From Chloroflexota bacterium (lineage in GTDB: Bacteria; Chloroflexota; UBA6077): 27,816 nt of DNA. Positions 8,693-16,200 of the stretch are shown in pieces (the stretch's first letter is position 1; each line of letters opens with the position of its first letter). The stretch lies in contig JAJZQR010000037.1 of NCBI GenBank assembly GCA_021806765.1, forward strand, positions 1 through 27,816, written 5' to 3'. The notes below the pieces were generated by a model. It worked only from the letters and a program-made list of their open reading frames with translations. It was not told the origin of the DNA and did no database searches. The translations under genes and the position numbers were made by a program.

Positions 8693-9949
8693 CTATGGGG
8701 CTACGGTCGCGGCGTAGGTCTGCTTGCCACCCTTGATCTGGATGACGACGGCGCTCTTTACGGGGTTGCCGTCCTTGTCGATGGTGATGTTGCCCGAAAC
8801 GCCCTTGAAGTCCTTGGTCGCCGCCAGGGCGTCCCTGATCTTGGAGGAATCGGCGCTTCCAGCCACCGTGATAGCGTTGGTCAGCATGTTGGTCGCGTCG
8901 TAGGCAAGGGTAGCCAGTGCGTCAGGCACTGCGTTGTACTTCGCCTTGTACTTCGTGACCCAGTTCTGAACCTCGGGAGTGGTCGCGTCCGGGCTGTAGT
9001 GGTTGCTGAAGTAGCTCCCCTCGGTGATCTTCGTGTCGAGATCGGAGGAGTCCCAGCCGTCGCCGCCGCCCATGACCGCCTTCACACCCTTCTCGCGAGC
9101 CTGCTGGGCGATCAGGTTGACCTTGTTGTAGTAGTCAGGCAGATAGAGGAAATCCGGCTTGGCGGAGGCGATCTTCGTCAGGACCGCCGAGAAGTCGGTG
9201 TCACTGGTGCCGTAGGCCTCGAAGTTGGTCACCTGACCGCCGAGCTTCGTGAAGTTGTCCCTGAAGACGGTCGCCAGCCCCTTGCTGTAGTCATTCGCGT
9301 TGTCGTACATGATCGCGGCAGTCTTCAGCTTGAGGTTGCTGGTGACGAACTTGGCCATCACCTGACCCTGGAACGGGTCGATGAAGCAGGCGCGGAAGAC
9401 ATAGTCCTTCCGCTTGCCCCCGTCCACGGTCACCTTCTCGTTGGTGGAGGTGGAGCTGATCTGCACCACCTTGTTGGCCTGGGCTACCTCGGAAATCGGG
9501 ATCGACACCTTCGAGGAAACGGAGCCCACGATGGCATTGACCTTGTCCTGGTTGATCTCCTTGGTTGCCGCGTTCACGCCCTCGGTCGCGTCGTTCTTGT
9601 CGTCGGCGACCACCGTCGTGATGTTCAGCTTGCCGGCCGCGTTGGCCTCGGCGATGGCCATGTCAAAGCCATTCTTGGTGGACTCGCCGAAGGTCTTGAC
9701 ATCGCCCGTCATGGGCGCGATCAGTCCGATCTTGACCGCGATGGGGCTGCCTGAGGGTTTCGCCGCCGCAGCCGGTGCAGAAGTCGCAGCGCCAGCGGCG
9801 GGCGCTGCGGCCTTGGTGGGCTCCGCGGCCTTGGCCGGTGCCTGAGTGGCCGCGGGAGCAGGGGCCGAGGACGAGCAGCCCGCCAGGGCCAGCATGGCTG
9901 CTACGGCCATGGCGAACAGCATCAGTATGGAAGGCTTAAAGTGCCTCAC
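8693..9949 (-). CDS. livJ: branched-chain amino acid-type ABC transporter substrate-binding lipoprotein
   Basis: 418-residue periplasmic-binding-protein type I (Peripla_BP_6) lipoprotein that captures the ligand for LivHMGF. The signal peptide runs to the lipobox LALAGC with Cys25. A low-complexity Ala/Pro/Lys/Thr linker (about residues 26-68) tethers it to the membrane, a style common in Chloroflexi. The binding domain starts at VKIGLIAPMTGDVKTFG. The ligand may be a branched-chain amino acid, an amide or another small carboxylate; sequence alone does not decide. The chosen start is GTG 9949 with GGAGGAG upstream, because the frame open to 10057 adds 36 residues that would spoil the signal peptide. 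Confidence 0.93.
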   Translation of the reverse strand: MRHFKPSILMLFAMAVAAMLALAGCSSSAPAPAATQAPAKAAEPTKAAAPAAGAATSAPAAAAKPSGSPIAVKIGLIAPMTGDVKTFGESTKNGFDMAIAEANAAGKLNITTVVADDKNDATEGVNAATKEINQDKVNAIVGSVSSKVSIPISEVAQANKVVQISSTSTNEKVTVDGGKRKDYVFRACFIDPFQGQVMAKFVTSNLKLKTAAIMYDNANDYSKGLATVFRDNFTKLGGQVTNFEAYGTSDTDFSAVLTKIASAKPDFLYLPDYYNKVNLIAQQAREKGVKAVMGGGDGWDSSDLDTKITEGSYFSNHYSPDATTPEVQNWVTKYKAKYNAVPDALATLAYDATNMLTNAITVAGSADSSKIRDALAATKDFKGVSGNITIDKDGNPVKSAVVIQIKGGKQTYAATVAP

Positions 9950-10340
9950 CTGTTCTCCTCCTTGTGTGCGCTCCAGTCTTTTCAGCCGGCAGCGCGATGA
10001 GTGGCTGGATCTACGAACGACTAGTGTCGGGTGCCTACCCCAGGTCCCCGTGCCCACTAGGAGTCAGGCGACGGAGCCACATCCTTGTCGAGGCGACGCC
10101 ACCCCTTTCTCCAAACAGTCCATGCCGAGCTGCATGGCGGAATCGGTTTGCTCGCGAAGAAAACGGGAAGATGTGCGTAAGCCGTCTCCATCGACGGCCC
10201 GATGTCGCAAGGCGCTGTCTGGACTACCGAAAGGTTGACTATCGGAACTGCGGAATCCGAGCGTACTTAACCCAGTTAACGGCTAGGCTGACCCACAGAG
10301 GAGAGGGCCCCATCAACTGAGCGGATCCTTAAGTCAAAGC
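9950..10340 (-). other. long untranslated leader of livJ, no gene recognised
   Basis: If the promoter at 10341-10370 is right, about 380 nt precede livJ. I see short hairpins: CCATGC (10120-10125) with GCATGG (10132-10137), GCCGTC (10181-10186) with GACGGC (10193-10198), and a small palindrome TTAAC-CCA-GTTAA near 10266-10278. I do not recognise a T-box, a known riboswitch or a leader peptide. The open frames here have no Shine-Dalgarno and implausible composition. Confidence 0.4.
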
Positions 10341-10370
10341 AGTTTACTGGCAGTTTTGCGACTTTGTCAA
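10341..10370 (-). promoter_or_regulatory. candidate sigma-70 promoter for the liv operon
   Basis: On the minus strand a perfect -35 TTGACA (10370-10365) is followed after 18 bases by TAAACT (10346-10341), which matches 4 of 6 -10 bases. The surroundings are locally AT-rich compared with the rest of the window. Transcription would start near 10333. It is the best promoter I see for livJ, but its -10 is weak and the distance to the gene is large. Confidence 0.45.
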
Positions 10371-10415
10371 GCTTCTTTGACCACGTTACCATTCCTGATG
10401 AAGACTAGTAACCCC

Positions 10416-10446
10416 TGCACAAACCGTGGGGGTCCGCATTTGTGCA
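10416..10446. promoter_or_regulatory. inverted repeat in the divergent control region
   Basis: TGCACAAA (10416-10423) and TTTGTGCA (10439-10446) are perfect 8-bp arms 15 bases apart, centre to centre about 23 bases. The site lies upstream of the candidate liv promoter and about 180 bases before the DUF697 gene. It could be an operator for a dimeric regulator of the liv operon. The regulator is unknown. Confidence 0.4.
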
Positions 10447-10554
10447 CCATCAACACAATCATTCCTCGCTTACCAAGCAGGAAGACTGCTGAGCCCTCTC
10501 AAGGGCCTCCCAGGGGAGCGGCGGCCGCTCCGTGTGGCACCCGTGTCGACCCGA

Positions 10555-10563
10555 TGTTAGAAT
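10555..10563 (+). promoter_or_regulatory. extended -10 promoter for the DUF697 gene
   Basis: TGTTAGAAT fits the extended -10 form (TG, one base, TAGAAT). The -35 is poor. Transcription would start near 10570, leaving a leader of about 54 nt before ATG 10624. Confidence 0.4.
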
Positions 10564-10623
10564 AGCCTCTTAGGGGGACGAAGTTGCCTCCTATCACGTC
10601 TAGAGGCCTAGGATGGTGTCCCG

Positions 10624-11649
10624 ATGAGGTTTGCTGGCATAGCCACGATGGGAGATTTCTGGCGAGTCGTCCGGGAGTTCAACCCGGAGGGGATCGAGCG
10701 AGAGGCCACGGCGCCCCTGTACCTGTGGATAGTGGGCGAGGCCGGCACCGGCAAACGGACCCTGGCTGCGTCGTTGATGGGGACCAGCGCCGGCGACTGG
10801 GTCCGGGGGCCCTTCAAGCTTCTGGACGTGGACTACCCGCAGGCTCGGCTCCCCGAGGTCGACGCCCCGGACCTCATCATACTGGTAGTGCGCCACGACC
10901 AGGATCTGACCGAGCAGGCACGCCGGACCGCCGTCCTGCTGGACAGGCTCCGAGTGCCCACTCTGTTGGTTCTCACCCACGCCGATGCCACGGCGCGAAG
11001 TCGGGACGAGAGAAACGCCGCCTACCGCACCTTCTCCTTCGTGTCTCACCTGAAGATGACCTTCGTGGATGCCAGGGATCAGAAGGAGGTCCAGGAGAAG
11101 GTCGCGCCGCTGCTGCTGGAGAGCCTCCACGGAGCCCGGACCGCGCTGGCCAGGCAGCTACCGTCGGTGCGGCAGGCCGTGGCCGAGCAGATCATTGCCG
11201 AGACCTGCAGGGTGAACGCGCAGTTCGCTTTCGCTGCCAATCTCCCGGCCAACCTTCCCTTCTTCGGTGGTGTTGCCGGCAGCGTCGCGGACTTCTTCGT
11301 CCTCACCAAGAACCAGGTGATGATGGCCCTCCGGCTCAGTGCTATCTACGGTCGGGAGATTGCTCCCACCCTTCAGGTAGCCGGAGAGCTGGCGCCCGTC
11401 ATCGGCGGCGGCATCCTCTGGCGCTCAGCGGCCCGGATGGCGACAGGGATGCTCCCCACCCTCCTAGCCGCAGCCCCCAAGACCGCCATCGCCTACGTGG
11501 GCACCTACGTCGCTGGTCACGCCACTCGCTACTACTTCGACGAGGGGCGAAAGCCCCCCAAGGAGTTGCTGCAGCAATTCAGCGCCGAAGGGGCTCGGCT
11601 CTATCGGAGCCGGTTCGCCAGCCTCGCAGCTTCAGAGGATAACGGCTAA
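10624..11649 (+). CDS. degenerate GTPase-like protein with DUF697 membrane domain
   Basis: 341 residues. The N-terminal half looks like an Era/TrmE-type GTPase: P-loop GEAGTGKRT (38-46), a following strand LLDVDYPQ (67-73) where DxxG should be, and LVLTHADA (115-122) where NKxD should be. The G3 and G4 motifs are therefore degenerate and GTP hydrolysis is doubtful. The C-terminal half (about 200-310) matches DUF697: LPANLPFFGGVAGSVADFFVLTKNQVMMALRLSAIYG, followed by hydrophobic segments that may enter the membrane. DUF697 proteins such as YcjF are poorly understood. The Shine-Dalgarno for ATG 10624 is weak; ATG 10648 is an alternative start. It is alone between the liv genes and the dehydrogenase operon. 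No function is assigned. Confidence 0.75.
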   Translation: MRFAGIATMGDFWRVVREFNPEGIEREATAPLYLWIVGEAGTGKRTLAASLMGTSAGDWVRGPFKLLDVDYPQARLPEVDAPDLIILVVRHDQDLTEQARRTAVLLDRLRVPTLLVLTHADATARSRDERNAAYRTFSFVSHLKMTFVDARDQKEVQEKVAPLLLESLHGARTALARQLPSVRQAVAEQIIAETCRVNAQFAFAANLPANLPFFGGVAGSVADFFVLTKNQVMMALRLSAIYGREIAPTLQVAGELAPVIGGGILWRSAARMATGMLPTLLAAAPKTAIAYVGTYVAGHATRYYFDEGRKPPKELLQQFSAEGARLYRSRFASLAASEDNG

Positions 11650-11669
11650 GTGCGCCGTTCCTGAAGTAG

Positions 11670-11739
11670 GGCAGGGCGCTCTGCCCTGCCGCACGGAGGT
11701 ACGTAGTGTCCCGCGGGCGGAGGGGCACAGGGCCCCTCC
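11670..11739. repeat. two GC-rich hairpins upstream of the dehydrogenase operon
   Basis: GGCAGGGC (11670-11677) pairs with GCCCTGCC (11683-11690), and GGAGGGGC (11719-11726) pairs with GCCCCTCC (11732-11739); both have 5-nt loops. The first lies about 20 bases after the DUF697 stop and may terminate it. The second resembles the dispersed GGGGC-type palindromes found between genes in Chloroflexi and cyanobacteria. The rest of the gap up to 11804 shows AAGGAG at 11791-11796 but no clear promoter. Confidence 0.5.
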
Positions 11740-11804
11740 CTACAGATCACGAGGGGACAAGCCAGCGCCCTACCTATCGAGATCATCATGAAGGAGTCAA
11801 CCTA

Positions 11805-12881
11805 ATGGCGAACGATCAAGGCGGCATCATCGTCATGCCCGATCCCCTGCGAGAGTTCATCACAGAACTCTTCGTGAAGCAGGCCCTTCCTCGAGAGGAA
11901 GCGGCAATCGTTGCCGATCACCTGGTGGAAGCGGATCTGCGAGGGGTGTACTCCCACGGAACCATAAGGATCCAGCCCTATCTCGAACGATTGAAGGCGG
12001 GCGGCATGAACCCGCGCCCTAACGTCCGAATCCTGCGAGAGACGCCGGGCACGGCCCTAGTGGACGGCGACAACGGCATAGGCCAGGTGGTCGGGGTACG
12101 GGGCATGGAGATCGCCATCAAGAAGGCCAAGGAGGTGGGCATCTCCCACGTGGGCGTGCGCATGAGCAACCACTTCGGCACCTGCGCCTACTACGCCCTG
12201 ATGGCTGTCCCCCACGACATGATCGGCGTCGCCATGACCGTTAGCGGCAGCAATATCATGGCCCCCTGGGGCGGCATAACGCCCCTGCTCGGAAACAACC
12301 CCATCGGCATAGCCCTGCCCGCGGGCAAAGAGCACCCGGTGGTGCTGGACATGGCCATGAGCGTCGTGGCCAAGGGGAAAATCGTCCACGCGATGAAGGC
12401 GGGTATCCCCATCCCCGAGACTTGGGGCCTCAACAAGTACGGCGAGCCCACCACCGACGCCAAGGAGGCATTCGATGGGCTGGTCCAGCCGGTAGGCGGC
12501 TACAAAGGCTACAACATGTCCTTCGTGATCGGCGTGATCGGCGCCCTCCTGAACGGTGCTGCCTTCACCCACGAGGTAACAGACTTCTACCACAACATGA
12601 AGGACCCTCAGAACACCGGATTCACCTTCCAGGCCATCGACATCAAGGCATTCATGGACCCTGCCGAATTCAAGGCCAGGATGGATGAGTCGATCGCCGA
12701 GATGCACGCCTCGGAGCTGGCTCGCGGAAACGACCGGATCTACGTCCCCGGCGAGATCGAGTGGATCAAGCGTGCGGAGAAGCTGGAAAAGGGCATCTCC
12801 GTGGCTCCGGCGGTGTGGGCGGACATGATCGCCGTCAGCCAGGAGTTCGGGGTCCCGCTGCCCCCGACGGTGCAGGCGTAG
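11805..12881 (+). CDS. malate/L-lactate dehydrogenase family oxidoreductase (Ldh_2)
   Basis: 358-residue NAD(P)-dependent 2-hydroxyacid dehydrogenase of the Ldh_2 family, whose members act on malate, L-lactate, sulfolactate or ureidoglycolate. Family motifs are DLRGVYSHGTIRI (44-56) with the active-site His51, VGVRMSNHFGTCAYY (116-130), LLGNNPIGIALP (161-172), VVLDMAMSVVAKGKI (179-193) and GGYKGYNMS (231-239). The exact substrate cannot be read from the sequence. The start ATG 11805 has AAGGAG 8 bases upstream; the frame extends back to 11706 but without a Shine-Dalgarno. It is followed after 7 bases by the E1 gene, so its 2-oxoacid product could feed that complex. Confidence 0.9.
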   Translation: MANDQGGIIVMPDPLREFITELFVKQALPREEAAIVADHLVEADLRGVYSHGTIRIQPYLERLKAGGMNPRPNVRILRETPGTALVDGDNGIGQVVGVRGMEIAIKKAKEVGISHVGVRMSNHFGTCAYYALMAVPHDMIGVAMTVSGSNIMAPWGGITPLLGNNPIGIALPAGKEHPVVLDMAMSVVAKGKIVHAMKAGIPIPETWGLNKYGEPTTDAKEAFDGLVQPVGGYKGYNMSFVIGVIGALLNGAAFTHEVTDFYHNMKDPQNTGFTFQAIDIKAFMDPAEFKARMDESIAEMHASELARGNDRIYVPGEIEWIKRAEKLEKGISVAPAVWADMIAVSQEFGVPLPPTVQA

Positions 12882-12888
12882 CAGTCCC

Positions 12889-14892
12889 ATGGCCGATCTC
12901 ACCACCACAGAGTCAACCGTCGAGAAGGGCAAGCTCCTCGACATCTATCGACGCATGCTGCTGATCCGATCCTTCGAGGAGCGGGCTCAGGAGCTGTTCC
13001 AGACCGGGCAGTTGCCACGCCGGGGCCATCTCTACTCGGGCCAGGAAGCGGTGGCTGCCGCAACCCTGGCGGCAGTCAACGACGACGACTACGTGACCAG
13101 CACCCACCGGGGCCACGGCCACGCCATCGGTCGGGGCGGAAACCTGCTGGCAGCCATGGCCGAACTGGGAGGCAAGAGCGCGGGCTTCTGCGGGGGCAAG
13201 GGGGGATCCATGCACGTGGCCGACCTGGACCACGGCATGCTGGGCGCCTTCCCCATCGTCGGAGCCTCCATCACCATGGCCGTCGGGGGTGGGTTGGCAG
13301 CAAAGACCCTGCGGAACGGTCGCGTCGCCGTGGCCTTCTTCGGCGACGGGGCCTCAAACCAGGGCACCTTCCACGAGGGGCTCAACCTGGCGGCCATCTG
13401 GGACCTGCCGGTGATCTTCGTCTGCGAGAACAACCAGTACGCCATCTTCACCAAGCAGGAGAACGTCATGCGGGTGAAGCAGGTGGTGGACCGGGCCCCC
13501 GCCTACGGCATACCGGGAGTCATCGTCGACGGGATGAACCCTCTGGCCGTGTACCGGACGGTGAGAGAGGCCGCCAAGCGGGCCCGGGCAGGGCAGGGGC
13601 CCACCCTCATCGAGGCCATGACCTACCGATGGGGCGGCCACAGCACCGGCGACCCCGGAACTGGCTACCGGGATCGGGACGAGGTGACGGAGTGGAAGAA
13701 GAAGGACCCCATCCCCAACTTCCGCCATCACCTGCTGGAAACCGGCACCGCCGATGAGGCGACCATCGAGACGATGGAGAGCGAAGTGAGCCGCCAACTG
13801 GAGGAAGCGGTCAGCTTCACCCTCTCCGCCCCCGACCCCGATCCCTCAGAAGCCACGGCCCACCTCTACGCCCCGGCCTATCGACCGGAGATAACGGAGC
13901 CCTCGGGGGAGGTGCGGGAGTTGAACACCCTGCAGGCCCTGAACGAGGCGATCCGCGAGGAGATGGAGCGCGATCCCCGACTGATCATGCTGGGAGAGGA
14001 CATCGGCGCCCGGGGTGGCCCCTTCGGCGTCAGCAAGGGACTCCTGGACAGCTTCGGCCCCGACCGAATCCTGGACACCCCCATCTCGGAGAACGGCTTC
14101 ACTGCGGCCGCTATAGGCGCCGCCCTGGCCGGGGTCCCCACCATCGCCGAGATCAGCTACATCGACTTCATCACCCTGGCGCTGGACCCCATCGTCAACG
14201 TGGCCGCCAAGGCCCACTTCATGAGCGGAGGAAAGCAATCGGCCCCGGTGGTGATCCGGACCGAGGGGGGAGGAGGGTCCGCCGCCGACGGCCCCACCCA
14301 CTCCCAGAGCCTGGAGGCCTGGTTCGCCCACGTGCCGGGTCTGAAGGTGGTCATGCCCTCCACCCCCTACGACTACAAGGGGCTGCTCAAGACCGCCATC
14401 CGCGATCCCAACCCGGTGGTCTTCATCGAGCACAAGATGCTCTACCGGGCCAGAGGACCGGTTCCAGCCGGCGAGTACGCCATCCCCCTCGGCGAGGCCG
14501 ATGTGAAGCGCCCGGGCCGGGACGTGACGGTCGTTGCCATGGGGGCCATGGTCCCGCAGGCTCTCGCTGCCGCCCGGTCTCTGGCCGAGGAGGGGATCGA
14601 GATCGAGGTCATCGACCCACGCACCCTGGTGCCCTTCGACATGGACACCGTCGCGGGATCGGTCCAGCGGACCGGCCGGCTGGTGATCCTCCAGGAGGCT
14701 CCGCTGGTCGGGGGCTTCGGCTCGGAGATCGCCCGTGCGGTGGGTGAGGCGGCCTTCGACTACCTGGAGGCGCCCATCAAGGTGGTCGCCCCCTCGGTAC
14801 CCCTCCCGGCCTCGCCATCCCTGGAGGCGGTGGTGCTCCCCGGTCAGAGGCATCTGATCGATGCTGTCCACACCCTGCTGAGGCGACGCTAG
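12889..14892 (+). CDS. fused E1 alpha-beta of a 2-oxoacid or acetoin dehydrogenase complex
   Basis: 667 residues joining both E1 subunits, usually made from two genes. The alpha part (about 1-320) has RGHLYSGQEAV (45-55), THRGHGHAI (72-80) and the thiamine diphosphate motif from GDG (152-154) to NN (181-182), then YRWGGHSTGDPGTGYR (246-261). A Pro/Glu-rich linker (about 312-345) leads to the beta part (345-667) with MLGEDIG (367-373), carrying the likely catalytic Glu370, SENGFTAAAIGAALAG, and EAPLVGGFGSEIAR near the end. It decarboxylates a 2-oxoacid, or cleaves acetoin, and passes the acyl group to E2. Substrate is undecided between pyruvate, branched-chain oxoacids and acetoin. The Shine-Dalgarno is weak, consistent with coupling to the gene 7 bases upstream. 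Confidence 0.93.
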   Translation: MADLTTTESTVEKGKLLDIYRRMLLIRSFEERAQELFQTGQLPRRGHLYSGQEAVAAATLAAVNDDDYVTSTHRGHGHAIGRGGNLLAAMAELGGKSAGFCGGKGGSMHVADLDHGMLGAFPIVGASITMAVGGGLAAKTLRNGRVAVAFFGDGASNQGTFHEGLNLAAIWDLPVIFVCENNQYAIFTKQENVMRVKQVVDRAPAYGIPGVIVDGMNPLAVYRTVREAAKRARAGQGPTLIEAMTYRWGGHSTGDPGTGYRDRDEVTEWKKKDPIPNFRHHLLETGTADEATIETMESEVSRQLEEAVSFTLSAPDPDPSEATAHLYAPAYRPEITEPSGEVRELNTLQALNEAIREEMERDPRLIMLGEDIGARGGPFGVSKGLLDSFGPDRILDTPISENGFTAAAIGAALAGVPTIAEISYIDFITLALDPIVNVAAKAHFMSGGKQSAPVVIRTEGGGGSAADGPTHSQSLEAWFAHVPGLKVVMPSTPYDYKGLLKTAIRDPNPVVFIEHKMLYRARGPVPAGEYAIPLGEADVKRPGRDVTVVAMGAMVPQALAAARSLAEEGIEIEVIDPRTLVPFDMDTVAGSVQRTGRLVILQEAPLVGGFGSEIARAVGEAAFDYLEAPIKVVAPSVPLPASPSLEAVVLPGQRHLIDAVHTLLRRR

Positions 14893-14924
14893 ACGGAGGC
14901 CGAGGAACGAAACAGGAGGCAACC

Positions 14925-16142
14925 ATGCTGCGAAAGATGATAATGCCGACCCTCGGCCTCGACATGGAAGGGGCCGTCATCCAGAAGTGGCTCAAGGCCG
15001 AGGGGGATAGCGTGGCCAAAGACGAGCCCGTGGTAGTCGTGGAGACCGACAAGGCCACCACGGAGATCACCGCTCCCACCACCGGCGTGCTGAAGCAGAT
15101 CGTCCAGGCCGAGGGGACGACAGTGCCGGTGACCCATACCATCGCGCTGATCCAGACCGACGAACCCGGCGAGGCCCCCGAGGAACCCGGATCCGGGCCC
15201 AACGGTAAGGAGGCCGCCGTCGCCCTTGCGCCCGAGGCCGATACGGTGACAACGTTGGCCCCGGCCCGGGGGACCATAGTGAGAGCCTCTCCCGCGGCCC
15301 GCAAGGCGGCGAAGGATCTCGGAGTGGATCTGGCTCAGCTACAGGGGACGGGCCCCGGCGGCAGGATCCAGGGAGAGGACGTTCGCCGCTTCGCCGAGGC
15401 AGCACGGCAGGGACCTACCGCCGGCCCCATCGTGACGGCTGCCGGCGGCGGTCTCGCCGGCCGGCTGGTGCCTCTCGCCCGGAAGCGAAGGCTCACCGCC
15501 GAGAGGATGTCCCTGTCGGCCCGCACGGTGGCCCGTCTCACCATGAACATGGAGATAGACGCTACGGAGATGATCCGGCTGAGACAACGGCTTCTCCCGG
15601 CGTACGAGGCTCAGACCGGCGTTCGCCTCTCCTACAACGACCTCCTGGTCAAGGTCGTAGCGACGGCCCTGACCGAGCACCCCTACCTGAACGCCCGATG
15701 GACGGATCAGGGGATCCTGCTGGTGGAGCCGATCAACGTGGGCGTCGCAGTGGCGGTGGAGGACGGCCTGGTGGTGCCGGTGGTGCGGGACGCCGGCCAC
15801 AAGAAGCTCTCGGAGATCTCGGTGGAGCTGAACCGGCTGATCGGCAAGGCCCGGGAGGACCGGCTCGGCCTGGAGGAGATCACGGGCGGCACCTTCACCA
15901 TCACCAACCTGGGGATGTATGGGGTGGAGTCGTTCACCCCCATAGTGAACCCGCCCGAGGCGGCGATCCTGGGGGTAGGCGCCATGATCGAGAAGCCGGT
16001 GGGCCGGGAGGGCCAGATCGTCCTGCGCCCGGCGATGACCCTTTCCCTCTCCTTCGACCACCGGATCGTGGACGGCGCCCCGGCCGCGCAGTTCCTGCAG
16101 AGGGTGAAGCAGCTACTCGAGGAGCCCTACCTCCTGCTGTAA
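14925..16142 (+). CDS. dihydrolipoamide acyltransferase (E2)
   Basis: 405-residue E2 core of the same complex. The lipoyl domain (about 1-78) carries Lys43 in ETDKATTEI. A linker leads to the E1/E3-binding domain (about 118-156, ASPAARKAAKDLGVDLAQLQGTGPGGRI). The catalytic domain (about 185-405) ends with SFDHRIVDG, with His379 and Asp383 as acyl-transfer residues. One lipoyl domain only. ATG 14925 has a strong AGGAGG, 32 bases after E1. No E3 (dihydrolipoamide dehydrogenase) gene is in the window, so E3 must come from elsewhere. A stem-loop at 16154-16190 ends the operon. Confidence 0.95.
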   Translation: MLRKMIMPTLGLDMEGAVIQKWLKAEGDSVAKDEPVVVVETDKATTEITAPTTGVLKQIVQAEGTTVPVTHTIALIQTDEPGEAPEEPGSGPNGKEAAVALAPEADTVTTLAPARGTIVRASPAARKAAKDLGVDLAQLQGTGPGGRIQGEDVRRFAEAARQGPTAGPIVTAAGGGLAGRLVPLARKRRLTAERMSLSARTVARLTMNMEIDATEMIRLRQRLLPAYEAQTGVRLSYNDLLVKVVATALTEHPYLNARWTDQGILLVEPINVGVAVAVEDGLVVPVVRDAGHKKLSEISVELNRLIGKAREDRLGLEEITGGTFTITNLGMYGVESFTPIVNPPEAAILGVGAMIEKPVGREGQIVLRPAMTLSLSFDHRIVDGAPAAQFLQRVKQLLEEPYLLL

Positions 16143-16153
16143 CCGCGACCCGT

Positions 16154-16190
16154 AGGGACGAAGCATTTGCCGCAGCGAATGCTTCGCCCT
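16154..16190. terminator. stem-loop between convergent E2 and alcohol dehydrogenase genes
   Basis: AGGG plus CGAAGCATT (16154-16167, one bulged A at 16158) pairs with AATGCTTCG plus CCCT (16178-16190), a 13-bp stem with a 10-nt loop, followed by TCTCTCTCC. It can serve both converging genes. The CGAAGCATT...AATGCTTCG core is a type of palindrome that recurs between genes in Chloroflexi, so it may be a dispersed repeat used as a terminator. Confidence 0.65.
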
Positions 16191-16200
16191 TCTCTCTCCT

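Noticed and set aside
9950..10340. T-box or known riboswitch in the livJ leader
   Set aside because: I looked for the conserved T-box GGTGG..CCGCG block and riboswitch cores and found none.
10356..10565. 69-codon open frame in the liv control region
   Set aside because: No Shine-Dalgarno, no motif, and it spans the candidate -35 and the palindrome at 10416-10446.
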